From assembly GCA_036365515.1 (NCBI GenBank), contig CM070874.1:25607862-25671861 (forward strand): DNA of 64,000 nt, in the 5' to 3' direction. The stretch's first letter is position 1. Every line of letters starts with the position of its first letter. Made by a program: the position numbers and the translations under genes. Source of the DNA: Torymus aiolomorphi (taxonomy: Eukaryota; Arthropoda; Insecta; Hymenoptera; Torymidae). The notes beneath the pieces are model-generated. The model worked only from the letters and a program-made list of their open reading frames with translations, was not told the origin of the DNA and ran no database searches. Below, piece by piece: positions 23,708 to 35,520 of the stretch.

Positions 23708-24742
23708 GAGGCGTTTCATGTCAACTGCCCCAGCGCGACGAGCGAGCACCAAATCGTGCTGTTTCCAGCTCATGTTTAAGATACTGAAATGTACTTGAAA
23801 AAATTTTATAAGCATATCCAATGTATTTTTTCCTCAGCTTTCAATGGTGTAGGCAGTTTTCCCGAAATTTTCCATTGTCACCTTCAAAAAGTACAAAACG
23901 TCTTATATCTCGAAAACGATATTTTTAATATTTTTTTCGACCCTCTAGATCGAAAGCTGAGCATTTTTTACGTAGGAAAGGATATTTTCCAATGAGTGCT
24001 CAAGATGTTTTCTGCGAGATATAGAACACGAACGAGTAGACGCACCGCCTTTCCTGCGCGCGGTACTACGCGGTACAGCGCGCGGACTCCGCCCGCCTCG
24101 TTACCTATATAATAACCTTTTATAATCTTTAATTCTTTACCTATTATTCTGGATACTTAATAATGCATGGAGTAATATTTTGTTAATTATTTTATAAAAT
24201 AATAAAATTTCAAAATTAACAGCAATATAGTAACTCTTGTACTAACGTTTCTTTTTCAGTGTAGATAATATTTTTTTGTTTGTATTTACGTGTTATATCT
24301 CGAAAAGTATATTTTTAATATTTTTTTTTACCCTTTAGATCGAAAGCTGTGTATTTTTTACGTAGGAAATGATATTTTCCAAAAAGTGTCCAAGATGTTT
24401 TCTGCTAGAAATAGAACGCGAAAGAGTAGATGCACGGCGCTGAAAAGACGGTTCCTACGCGCGGTACCGCACGGCACGCAATCATTCCTTTTTCATTCGA
24501 TAGGTGTCGTCCACACTTTTCAAACTGTATGTAAATCATCACGTCGAAAGTATATAATTACCATAACTTTTTATCTTTTCCTCTTCGAATTTTTTCGAAT
24601 TTCTTGTCAATAGCAGTTAAACAATTTGATTTCCTTGCGACTTTTGTTCAGTTGATTATTAAATCGTTGGTGACTTTTGATTTCAATATTTTTGCTTTCT
24701 CAAAGAGAAAGTTTTCCATTTTTGTTTATTATAGCAATTAAA

Positions 24743-26575
24743 ATGGATTCATCTTGGGACTTGAAATGTATAAATCCTTTAAATAAAAATGATCACCGTG
24801 CATCTAAAAATTTGTCTGACTTTCCAACACTTTTCAGAAGTCAATATCCTTTAGTACCTGAAAATGCTAAAATATGTTCAACCTTTCGACGCCAAATTTA
24901 TAAACAGAAATCAAGTTTATCTCCATCTGATGCTAAAAAAGCTAAAACAGTGTGTGATGATGAATATCACAAAGCTGGTATTGCAGTTCTCGAACAACTA
25001 AAGAAAAAATTTCTGAGTCAACATATAAGCAAGAGAGAATTCAGCTATTAACTCTCGCGCCGAAGTTTTGGTCTCGTAGGGACTTGATACGAGAATTTGA
25101 TTGCAGTGAACGGGAAGTTCGCGAAGCAAAAGATTTGGTAGCGAAGAGCGGAGTATTTTCAATACCTACAAAGAAACGTGGCAAACAACTTCCAGATGAT
25201 ACTGTAAATTCTGTAAAAAGTTTTTATGAGAGAGATGATATAAGCCGAATCATGCCAGGTTTAAAAGATTATGTATCTATTAAACAGAGCAATGGCGAAA
25301 GAGAACATGTTCAAAAAAGATTACTGCTTGGTAATTTAAATGAGCTGTATAATTTATATAAAAAAGAAAATGAATGCGTTAATAATGGTATTACTAAATT
25401 TACAGAATTGAGGCCCCCACATTGTGTTTTAGCTGGGAGTAGCGTTACACACAATGTATGCGTGTGTGTGCATCACGAAAATGTGAAGCTCATGCTAAGT
25501 GCTATGGACATAGAAAATTTAACCAAAGACACTCAATTGCCTCTTAAAAACTACCACAATTGCATCCAAGTAATTGTGTGTAATGATATACATGATAGAT
25601 GCTATTTGGGTGACTGTTTGGATTGCCCCAATATGTCTATATTACGAAAACATTTGCTTGAATGTTTTGATGAAAATGATATTTTTCAAATCGAGTATCA
25701 ATCATGGTTTCAAACAGATAGGTGTACAATAGTTTCCAAAATTGTAAATATGCACGAATTTATGGACATACTGGGGGAAAAATTAATAAAATTAAAAACT
25801 CACGATTTTTTCGCTAAGAAACAATCACTTTTTATAAATAACTTAAAAAGCAATCTTCAAGAAGAATAATTTCTCGTGTGTTGCGATTTCGCAGAAAATT
25901 ATGCTTTCGTTGTACAAAATTCTACACAGTCCTTCCACTGGAATAATAACCAGGCAACAGTTTTTACAGTTGTAGTGTACTATAAACAAAATAATGAACT
26001 CAAACATGTAAGCATTGCTGTAATTTCCGACAATTTAAATTATGATACCATAGTCGTTTATGAATATCAAAAAATTGTAATATCTTACCTTAAAACTAAT
26101 TTTGCAGTCAAGAAAGTTTATTATTTGACTGATGGAGTAGGTCAGCATTTTAAGAATAAATCAAATTTTCAAAATCTTCTTTTTCACGAGAAAGATCTTG
26201 GAGTTACTGCTGAGTGGCATTTTTATGCCACAGCACATGGCAAAGGTGCGTGAACCTAAAACGAGGTGCAAAACGAGCTAGTCTACAAGTTTCTTCTAGT
26301 AATCATATTTTAACGCCAAAAGAGCTGTACAACTGGGCTAAAGATTACTGCAAACAAACCAAAGTTTTTTATAGCAGTAAAGCATCGTATGAAGAAACGG
26401 TTTTGAAACTAAAACCAAGACTGGACAAGGCTTAATCTATACCAGGCACATTACAATACCATGCTATTATTCCGATAGATGAAAGTACATTGAAGCTCAA
26501 AAAAACCTCTCTGAGTTCAGAGAATAAAATCTTCCCGAAAAAAACTGCGAAATCAAAAAAAAAATATTATCTACA
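24743..26575 (+). pseudogene. transposase of copy 1, broken
   Basis: The ATG at 24743 matches the start of the intact copy at 55394. Compared with that copy there is a frameshift near 25020, an in-frame stop at 25867, and a deletion of about 14 bp near 26250. The deletion removes the CDGIG motif just after AHGKGA and shifts the frame. The coding similarity resumes (NLKRGAKRASLQ) and fades out near 26575, just before the inverted repeat. The cysteine-rich N-terminus has also lost one CxxC (CSTF in place of CSNC). Confidence 0.85.
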
Positions 26576-26616
26576 CTGAAAAAGAAACGTTAGTACAAGA
26601 GTTACTATATTGCTGT

Positions 26617-27596
26617 TGTAACGAGATGGCTAGTGGGGGAAAATCCCAACAAGCCACAGGCCAGCAATGCCCTAGAACACGGTGCCGCGGGTGTCAGACT
26701 AAAATGACTTGCCCAGGGATCTGCTCCTGGAATCCCGAAAACAACACGAAGATCGCAGACGAACTTCGGTTTCCAACTAATTGGATCGCTGAGTGAAAAG
26801 CGCGCACTCGAAAAGTAAAGCGCGCGGCCGCTAGGCTCAGATATGAAAACGACCGGCGGAGTCGTTTTCCCGCGGTGGCGGTATCCGGGAGAAGGACAGG
26901 TTGTAATGAACAACGCGACGAGTAACTAGATATCACAGTATATTAAACCAAATAGTAATTACAAGCACCTAGCAAGTGCTGGTTAAAACAATAAGTTAGT
27001 TCGCGCGCGACAGTTAAAATTCAAACGCGCGAACGATAGGGCGCGCGGCGAAGCTGCTACTCTCGCGCGTGATGTTAAAGTACGGCCGGCTGACACACAC
27101 CCGTACGTACACAGTATAGAAAGCTTGCACGGGGCGATTTCCGTGCGAGCCTTTACAATAAACACGCGAGAGGAGAGTAGAAAACTTACGTTAGGAAGGA
27201 GCAACCGGTGCACTCGGCTCTCTCTCGCTCGCTCTCGCTCGCGCAGTCGTTACGCTGTATGTCTCTCTCTCTCGCTCCTACCCGCTGGCAACTCGCACGC
27301 TAGTCCGCGCCTCCACTTCACTCGCGGTAAAGCTATAGCTACAAAACTATACGGCGCGAACGCGGTAACTTTTCAGAGACATGGGGGAGATGCTCACGGC
27401 GCGATGGCAGACACGAAGATGGCTGCCGTGACTCGCATAAAGTCGTAGCAGCTTCGCGGGTACGCGACGGGCATATTACGCGTCGCGAGACCGTTCTAAT
27501 CCGGTCAGAATGTTCCGCGCTCGCGCCCCCAGTGAGCATGCCTGCTCGGCGCGGGTAATTCGAATCTCGAATTACCTAACTCGCGCACGCGTTACA
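26617..27596 (+). mobile_element. solo LTR inserted in the right inverted repeat of copy 1
   Basis: The 980 bp insert starts TGTAACG and ends CGTTACA. It is flanked by CTGT at 26613-26616 and 27597-27600, a 4 bp target duplication. The intact left inverted repeat supplies the empty site (TATTGCTGTTAATTTTG in complement). An AATAAA signal lies near 27158 and the sequence is GC-rich with promoter-like character. These are the features of a solo LTR left after recombination between two LTRs. The family (BEL or gypsy) cannot be told from the LTR alone. Confidence 0.85.
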
Positions 27597-28114
27597 CTGT
27601 TAATTTTGAAATTTTATTATTTTATAAAATAATTAATAAAATATTACTCCATGCATTATTAAGAATTCAGAATAATAGGTAAATAATTAAAGATTATAAA
27701 AGGTTATTATATAGGCAACGAGGCGGGCGAAGTCCGCGCGCTGTACCGCGTAGTACCGCGCGCAGGAAAGGCGTCTACTCTTTCGCGTTCTATATCTCGC
27801 AGAAAACATCTTGGGCACTCTTTGGAAAATATGTTTTCCTACGTAAAAAATGCTCAGCTTTCGATCTAGATGGTAAAAAATAATATTAAAAATATCGTTT
27901 TCGAGATATAACACGTTTTGTACTTTTTGAGGGTGAAAATGGAAAATTTCGGGAAAACTGCCTACACCATTGGAAAGCTGAGGAAAAAATACATTGGATA
28001 TGCTTATCATAAAATTTTTTCAAGTACATTTCAGTATCTTAAACATGAGCTGGAAACAGCACGATTTGGCGCTCGCGCGCCGCGCTGGGGCAGCTGACAT
28101 GAAACGCCTCATAT

Positions 28115-28436
28115 GCACTCAACATAAGTGAAATTTCACTTATGTTACTTTAGAGAGCAGGTGCCGCCAGGTTCTTGCCTCCCCTAACGGTGACCCAGTC
28201 ACCAGGGGTGTAGGGGGCGTCCTGACCCTCGCCAAGTGTGGCCAATTACGCCGCTCAGGCAAAAAGGGAGACAACCTCGAGCCACGTTCGATGTCACCAG
28301 GACACCTGGGAAGAGTCTCGCGGAACCGCGAACTGAACGCGACCGCGCACCTGTTCTTTTGCTTTCTCTTTAAAGCTTTGTAGTGGTGAAAATTTTCAAA
28401 TCAAAGATTTTGATGAATTTCGGGTTTTTTTTTATA
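28115..28436. other. non-coding flank with GC-rich segment of unknown origin
   Basis: A perfect 26 bp palindrome (28121-28146) comes first. A GC-rich block of about 200 bp (28150-28345) follows; it looks like the 3' end of some element but has no frame or ends I can name. Confidence 0.4.
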
Positions 28437-29726
28437 TATTGGGTATACAAATAAGTTTCCGCCGTTTTCAAGAAATGGCTCCACCGACAAGATTACTTTA
28501 AAATCGTCAGATGTAAAATGTCACATAGAAAGTTTGGACACCTGGAAACAACATAACCTTAAAATACTATTGACTTTGTATTGGTAGTATACATTTTTTT
28601 TTGTTCGAAAATGTCGAGTTTTATACGGAATATGCGTCATTTGCGGGAATTTTTGATTTATTTATTTCATTTAAAGAAATCTGCTGCTGAGGCGCATAGG
28701 TCGCTTGTAGAAGTTTACGGTGATGCTGCTTTAAGTGAGAGAAGTTGTCGTGAGTGGTTTCAAAAATTTAAAAACGGCGAGGTTGACGTGGAAGATAAAG
28801 AACGCAAAGGAAGGCCAGTCAAGTTAAGACGCTGAGTTAGAGGCATTATTGGACCAAGACTCATACTAAACTGAAGAGCAGCTCGCAGAAAGCTTGGGAG
28901 TGACTCAACAAGCGATTTCATACCGTCTCAAGACCATTGGTATGGTACAAAAGCAAGGAAATTGGGTTCAGCATGAACTGAAACCCAGAGACGTTGAGCG
29001 CCATCTTTTCACGTGCGAACAACTTCTCCAAAGACAAAGTCGAAAGGGTTTTTTGCATCGAATAGTGACAGGGGATGAAAAGTGGATCTACTACGACAAC
29101 CCAAAGCGTAGGAAATCATGGGGTAAGCCCGGCCATGTACCAACTTCAACGGCCAAACCGAATATTTATGGTAAAAAGTTAATGTTGTGCATTTGGTGAG
29201 ATCAGCTCGGAGTAATCTATTACGAGCTACTCCAGCCTAACGAAACTATCACTGGAGAACGTTATCAACAGCAACTGTTGCAATTGAGCAGAGAATTGAA
29301 GCTTAAACGCCCTCAATATGCCAAAAGACATGACAAAGTGATTTTTCAGCACGACAACGCTCGGCCACATGTTGCAAAAGTTGTCAAGGATACTTTGGAA
29401 GGTTTACAATGGGATGTCTTACCCCACCCGCCATATTCACCAGACATTGCTCGTTCGGACTACCACTTGTTCCGGTCAACGGTTCACGCCTTGGTCAAGC
29501 AGCACTTCACTTCTTACGAAGAAGCCAAAAATTGGGTCGATTCATGGGTAGCCTCAAAAGATGAAGAGTTTTTTCTACGTGGCATCTGAATGCTGCCAGA
29601 AAGATGGCAAAAAGTAGTAGCCAATGACGGACAATATTTTGAATAAAATGTAACGTATATTTTTTTTACAATAAATTGATAATTTTTATAAAAAAACGGC
29701 GGGAACTTATTTGTATTTACAATATA
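28437..29726 (+). mobile_element. mariner transposon, inactive
   Basis: The inverted repeats share TACAAATAAGTT followed by CCGCCGTTTT, with the left copy near 28445 and the right near 29692-29715. TA-rich flanks fit a TA target. The length of about 1.29 kb is normal for mariner. It encodes one broken transposase. Confidence 0.88.
28611..29646 (+). pseudogene. mariner transposase (mellifera-like), broken
   Basis: The N-terminal helix-turn-helix region (28611-28835) is followed by a frameshift and a stop near 28868. The catalytic domain shows TGDEKWIYYDN, FQHDNARPH and SPDIARSDYHLF, a DD34D arrangement with all three aspartates present. Further stops occur at 29199 and at 29587-29589. The remaining length fits the usual ~345 residues. 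The subfamily label is from resemblance only. Confidence 0.88.
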
Positions 29727-30879
29727 TTAGATTTTGTGTTCTTCATCGCAGTAATTTTTTTTTCTAGTAATTAATCTTGCTTTACTCTTTTAAGCTTATT
29801 TTATTTTTTAACTATCAGTATTGTTTATCCATTTATTTTACCTTACCATTAACCTTTTCCTCACTCTCTCGCTAACTACTGAGCCAACGTCATAGGAGAT
29901 CATAATATTACATAAGTAAATCCTATAAAATTAAACAATTTTTTTTTATAGTCAACACGTGGCATACAGTCGCTACGCTCGGGTGCTTACACACCGTGCC
30001 GTAAAGTACGACTTATGCCACTAATATCGTAATGTACTATTATTTTCTCTGTATGTAGATAATAAACCACAAGTATAAACGATTTTGTAAGTAAATCCTA
30101 AACAATTAAGCATTATTTTTATTTTCTTTGTATGTTGAGAATAAATAACAGATTATAAATAACAAGTATAAACGATTTTGTCGTAGATGTTTATATACTT
30201 TTCTTTATAACAGGTTACAATTATAAAATAGATATATTTTTTATATAATTCTTCGAATGCGCTCGAAACTTGCATGGCTTTGGCTGTTATACATAAAATG
30301 TGTACGATATTTATTCCCCAAATCAGTATTCTACAAAATAACTATTGAAAATAAGATTTGTATAATAATAGTGTAATTATTATACAAAATGTAATTTATG
30401 ATAACGTTATCAAGTTTATGCATATAGTTAAAATTAATAAAAAATCTGTAGTGATATGTGCTTATAGTTTAGTATTTAGGTGTGAGAGTGTTGTTTATCT
30501 CCAGTTTATATACAGTTCACCCATGTTGTGCTAGAAAACGAACATGAATAATAAACATGAATTATAACTTTGCATAATAAAATAAACTTATGAAAAAATT
30601 TAATATATAATGAATACTTAATAATAAGATAGAAAATGTTACACTCTCGTTCATTTTCCTAAAAAATATAAATTGTATTAAATCATAAGAATGCAATAAC
30701 AAATGATCACGTATTTAAAAATATCAAAGAATAGATTACAATTTCTTTCCGCCGAATTTTCATCATTCTTCTTCCTATAAGAAATGAAGTTTATCATCAC
30801 ATTATATAATATATTTAGCTTGTTAATACTTAGAATACTATATACTATTTTATATAGAGTAATATATACTACTGAATTC
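29727..30879. other. AT-rich non-coding stretch
   Basis: No gene is seen. The segment has short internal duplications such as AAGTATAAACGATTTTGT (near 30070 and 30168) but no clear element ends. Confidence 0.6.
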
Positions 30880-33260
30880 TATGTATTGATCGAAACCTAA
30901 CCTGCTCTATTTGGTTAATTCTTGACAAAATAGAAATAAAGGTTAGGCTTCCTCAGTACTGCAACAAATTAATACACTAGTAAATCACTGGAAATAGTGA
31001 TTTCTAGTGTATTACAAATGTTTACAGTAAATTGAGGACTTATTACAACTACCTGTTTATATTATTCTACTTAAAGTAACTTTTGTCTCTACAACTTAAT
31101 TTGATGTATTGATAAAACCTATCCAGCTCTATTTGGTTAATTCTTAACAAAATAGATTTGAAGGTTAAGCTTTCTCAGTACTGCAACAAATTAATACACT
31201 AGTAAACCACTAGAAACGGGGATTGCTAGTGCATGACAAATTTTAATGTATTGATGAGAACTTAACCAGCTCTATTTATTTAAATCTTAACAAAATATAA
31301 TTAAAGGTTAGGCTTTCTCAGTACTGCAACAAATTAATATACTAATAAATCGCTGAAAATAGCGATTTCTAGTGTATTGTAAATTTTGTCAATAAATTGA
31401 GAACTTACAACTTAGTGTCTATATTATTCTACTTAAAATAACTTTTATCTCTTCAACTTAATTTAATGTATTGATAAAACCTAATCGGCTCTATTTGGTT
31501 AATTCTTAACAAAATAGAATTGTAGGTTAGGCTTTCTCAGTACTGTGACAAATTAATACACTAGTAAACCACTAGAAACGGGGATTACTAGTGCATGAAA
31601 AATGTTTAATTTAATATATTGATAGAAACCTAACCAGCTCTATTAGGTTAATTCTTAACAAAATAGAATTAAAGGTTAGGCTTCCTCAATACTGCAACAA
31701 ATTAATACACTATTTAATCACTAAAAAGGATGATAGTGTATTACGAATGTTTATTTTGATGTATTGATAGAAACCTAACCAGCTCTATTTGGTTAAATCT
31801 GAACAAAATAGAATTAAAGATCAGGCTTCTTCAGTACTGCAACAAATTAATACATTAGTAAATCACTGAAAATAGTGATTTCTAATGTATTACAAATGTT
31901 GTCAATAATTTGTCAACATACAACTGTAATGGTGAAACCTAACCGGCTCTATTTGGTTAATATTTAAGAAAATAGAATTGACGGTTAGGCTTTCTGAATA
32001 CCGCAATAAATTAATACACTTGTGAACAACTAGAAACGGTGATTGCTAGTACATTAAAAATGATTATAATAATATATTGATAGAAACCTAACCAGTTCTA
32101 TTTGGTTATTTCTTAACAAAATAGAGTTAAAGGTTAGGCTTCCTCAGTATTGCAACAAATTAATACACTATTAGATCACTGAAAATAGTGATTTCTAGTG
32201 TATTACAAATGTTGTCAATAATTTGTCAACATACAACTGTAATGATGAAACCTAGCTGGCTCTATTTGGTTAATATTTAACAAAATAGAATTGACGGTTA
32301 GGCTTTCTCAATACTGCAATAAATTAATACACTTGTGAACAACTAGAAATGGTGATTGCAAGTACATTACAAATGTTTATAATAATATATTGATAGAAAC
32401 CTAACCAGTTCTATTTGGTTATTTCTTAACAAAATAGAATTAAAGGTTAGGTTTCCTCAATACTGCAACAAATTAATACACTACCCTACTGAAAAATCTC
32501 ACGTCAGATCTCAGGTGAGAACTCACATGAGATCTCACGTGAGACTCACGCCAAAATCTCATTTTCAACGTCATTTTCACATCAAAATCTGAAATTCTGG
32601 TCCGCGAGCTGCTAAAATTCCTTCAATGATAAAAAATCAGTTTCTGAGAATTAGGAACCGCCTATTAGGTTACACCAACTCGCAGATAAGTTCAAAAATC
32701 TACGTTTTGAAGCATTGTAGTCATTTTTACATTTTTGAAATTTTACACATGAGATCTCACGTGGAATCTCATTTTCAAATTTCTCACGTGAAATCTCACG
32801 TGAGATCTTACATGAGATCTCATGTGTAAAATTTCTAAAAATGTAAAAAAAGACTAAATCGCTTCAAAACATAGATTTTTGAACTTATCTGGGGGGTGGC
32901 ATAACCTAATAGGCGACTCGTAATTCCCAGAAACTGATTTTTTATCATTAAAGGGATTTTAGCAGCTTGCGGACCAGAATTTCAGATGAGATTTTGGCGT
33001 GAGATCTCACGTGAGATCTCATATGAGTTCTCACCTGAGATCTCACATGAGATTTTTCAGTAGGGTAGTAAATCACTAAAAAGGGTGATTGTTAGTGTAT
33101 TACAAACGTTTGTTTTGATTTATTGATAGAAACATAACCAGCTTTATTTGGTTAATTCTTAACAAAATAGAATTAAAGGTTAGGCTTCCTCAGTACTGTA
33201 ACAAATTAATACACTAGTAAATCACTGGAAATAGTGATTTCTAGTGTATTACAAATGTTT
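30880..33260 (+). repeat. satellite array with a hairpin in alternate monomers
   Basis: Monomers of about 145-220 bp share GGTTAGGCTT (30941, 31306, 31525, 31673, 32132, 32297) and AACCTAACCAGCTCTATTTGG. One class carries a strong inverted repeat around CACTGGAAATAGTG with arms extending to AATACACTAG/CTAGTGTATT. The other classes have decayed or different arms. Spacings alternate (222, 143, 219, 148, then 147-165), so the array has higher-order structure. It is interrupted by a MITE at 32484-33065. Confidence 0.85.
32484..33065. mobile_element. 582 bp fully palindromic MITE with TA target duplication
   Basis: It starts CCCTACTGAAAAATCTCA and ends with the complement, with TA on both sides (32482-32483 and 33066-33067). 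The uninterrupted satellite monomer (AATACACTAGTAAATC) gives the empty site, which confirms the TA duplication. The two halves pair over nearly their whole length. The outer ~75 bp of each arm repeats TGAGATCTCACGTGAGA-type words, themselves palindromic. A short frame (32626-32829) has no coding signature. The TA target suggests mobilisation by a Tc1/mariner-type transposase. Confidence 0.9.
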
Positions 33261-33452
33261 ATAATAAATAGAATACTTATTATTAATATTTTTATAAATA
33301 TTTATATCGTACTATGCAATACTTATTATGGAAGATAAGATATTCTTCGAGTTATTTTTTTTCTTAAGTTTGTCACGTTTGCGTGTCGCTAATTGAGAAT
33401 TCTATTTTAATTATAAAATAAAGATAATGAAAAGAGCTAACGCGTGAAAAAT

Positions 33453-34642
33453 GTGACAGTCTCGTTTAGCGCCGAGTGGTTTGCACTGACGAGATTTGAT
33501 TAGCGTGGCGAGTAGGCATCAAGAGGGTGGTTTATTCTCGAACGACTCGAGAGTCGTTTTAGCGGAAATGTTAGAATAAATAAAAAGCTTACCTTTTGGT
33601 TGTTCTTTGAAATTCGCTGGAACGTATTTCCTGTTACTTCCTTCCTTCTATCTGGTTTTTATAAGTATATATTTGGCAAAATAGGATCACAGGGCTTGAA
33701 AGAATACTCGTAGATGTGATAGTTAACGATTCTTTTATTCAAACACTTCAAGTCGGAGGCTACTAAGGTACTGCACTCGAGCAGAGCACAAACTAGACTG
33801 ACGGTCCCTTGAGGTGAGGGACTCACGTACAAAATATGTATCTGAACCCGAGGTGCAGCGGGCATCTTTACAATCGAAATTACGATTCGAAACGGAGAAC
33901 GGAGCTACACTTGAGTTGACTAGACGCGTCACGTTTGTCTACTCGTAGCAAGTGTCCTTTATTTAAGATAATTTATGATGTTAGTTAGCAAGCGGGAGTC
34001 ACGTATCGCGGACTACTGTTCCGTCGGTAGACCTTTTACGAGGGGTCTCGGGCCTGAGCTGAGTCGCGTATTGCGGACTATCTTATACTGTTTTGACCTA
34101 GAGGAGCATTTTGTAAGCCCTTTTATACTAAATATTACAAAAGAGAGAACACCTGTGTTTACCCTTCAATAGAGTCATATGCATCACGCGACAGCACGTG
34201 GTGGGAAAAACCCGAAAAATATACTTCAAAAATACGTCTCTATTAAATAGTATACACAACTGTGTAAACAATATCGGTAAAAAGCTATTAATCGAGCCAT
34301 CATTCGGTGATCGGATGATGTTTCGATTGCGAAAAATATTTAATTAAGCGCGAGTATTTCTAGAAGAATTCAAAAGAATAAGACACGTGTGTTTACCCTC
34401 TGTCGCATCGCGCGACAGCGCGTGCCAAAAAAATGTATTTTGGACGTCTCCATCAGACAGTATACACAACTGTGTAACAATCAATTAATTAAAACTAGTA
34501 GGTTGAGGCATTATCCGACGATCGGATGATGTCGTAATTACGAGTAGCATTTAAGTATAATTTTATTTAAGAATTGTCGAAATCAGAAAGAATATGACCA
34601 AAAGAGAAAGAAATAAAGGAAAAATTTTAATTTGTCGTCACA
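33453..34642 (-). repeat. LTR (~1.19 kb), minus orientation, with a stub of internal sequence
   Basis: On the minus strand it begins TGTGACGAC after a purine tract (GCAGGGAGG, 34643-34651) and ends GTCACA at 33453. The bases just before (34643-34690) read like the end of a gypsy-type polyprotein (IEDDEPF then stop). The rest of the element is absent; module 1 of the Polinton genes begins about 95 bp further on. An AATAAA-type signal lies on the minus strand near 33957. Confidence 0.6.
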
Positions 34643-34737
34643 CCTCCCTGCTTAGAAAGGTTCATCGTCCTCGATGGATTGAAGGTCGTATTTTGATGGA
34701 TTTCGAGAAATCTTTCACAATATAAATGTATTTATAA

Positions 34738-35061
34738 CTAAACTAGCTTATATCTAAAGGTAGACTTGCAGATAGGTAATAGTAGGTAATAGCAGTTGGC
34801 TAGACGGACCATGTCTTCGGGGTAGAAGAGGTGTCTAAACTCTAGGTAGATGCTAAACGGCAGGGGCGGCTTGATGTATCCGGTGTGGAAAATCAGAATT
34901 TTCCTTGGAGTTGCGTAGCAGCGTTGCTGAGAACAGTTGCTTGGATTCGGGTACTTCAAGGTCATAATACGGGGTTTTTGATGATAACAGTCGATAAGGG
35001 CTGGTGAGAGCCCAAGGAGTTCTAGGATTGCCAGTTTGTTCTCTGTGTTGAGTATCTGCAA
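34738..35061 (-). CDS. small unknown protein at the 3' edge of Polinton module 1
   Basis: The 107-codon frame ends 95 bp before the LTR. It shows no domain I recognise; it has a proline-rich middle and a hydrophobic end. It shares weak resemblance with the next frame upstream (LAILELLG against LILLKRLG near the start, YYL near the end), so the two may be old duplicates. An overlapping frame (35119-34853) is shorter and less likely. It could be a non-functional frame. Confidence 0.35.
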   Translation of the reverse strand: MQILNTENKLAILELLGLSPALIDCYHQKPRIMTLKYPNPSNCSQQRCYATPRKILIFHTGYIKPPLPFSIYLEFRHLFYPEDMVRLANCYYLLLPICKSTFRYKLV

Positions 35062-35208
35062 TGATTACGGTAAAATGATTATACAAGACACAATGATAAC
35101 GTAAAACACTAGACAACATCTACGGAAGGATAGAGGACTTATAAGGAGGGATAAGTAGTGAAGGAAGTTGGTAATCCCCTTCCCCTTTTTTCTTTTTTTT
35201 TCAACAGC

Positions 35209-35520
35209 TTAGTCTACCTCGAACTTAGTGTCTTCTATTTCCACGACCAAGTAGTATTCGCTTAGGCTGTCCATTTGGTGTGGTTCTAAGGCGTCAAAGA
35301 GTTGATTTTCTTCGTCCGGTGTGATGTGCACTGGAAATCTGTCTCGATGATAAGTGAAGGTGCGTGGAGAAGGTTGAGTTCGAAGCTTGTGACATTGATT
35401 GCATCTGGCTGTGGTGTTAGAAGAGTTGGAGGGCCAGCGCAGATGATATGGTATCCAACCATACATGAATCCTAGTCGCTTAAGAAGAATAAGCTCATCG
35501 TCGGTTAAGTTTTGGTTCAT
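35209..35520 (-). CDS. small unknown protein, Polinton module 1
   Basis: A frame of 103 codons whose ATG (35520-35518) overlaps the end of the protease frame by 4 bp. It contains a CxxC pair (CNQCHK) and an acidic C-terminus. It is in series with the other module genes on the same strand, which supports it being real. Function unknown. Confidence 0.45.
   Translation of the reverse strand: MNQNLTDDELILLKRLGFMYGWIPYHLRWPSNSSNTTARCNQCHKLRTQPSPRTFTYHRDRFPVHITPDEENQLFDALEPHQMDSLSEYYLVVEIEDTKFEVD

Larger units (their letters stand above)
23708..28110 (+). mobile_element. Sola-like DDE transposon, defective copy 1
   Basis: The ends are GAGGCGTTTC and its complement, each abutting ATAT (23704-23707 and 28111-28114). 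ATAT is its own complement, so it is either a 4 bp target duplication or the outermost part of the inverted repeat. The inverted repeats are about 570 bp. A broken transposase gene lies at 24743-26575. The right repeat is split by a solo LTR (26617-27596). A second copy, with an intact gene, is at 51930-57731. The Sola suggestion rests on a possible 4 bp duplication and general protein character; the superfamily is not proven. Confidence 0.8.

Noticed and set aside
23789..24613. Frames inside the Sola-like inverted repeats (also 27687-28010, 51819-52363, 57486-57733)
   Set aside because: They occur in non-coding inverted repeats and are not preserved between copies.
26605..27539. Frames in the GC-rich block at 26.6-27.5 kb as a possible host exon
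   Set aside because: The block is a solo LTR with TG...CA ends and a 4 bp target duplication; high GC gives chance frames.
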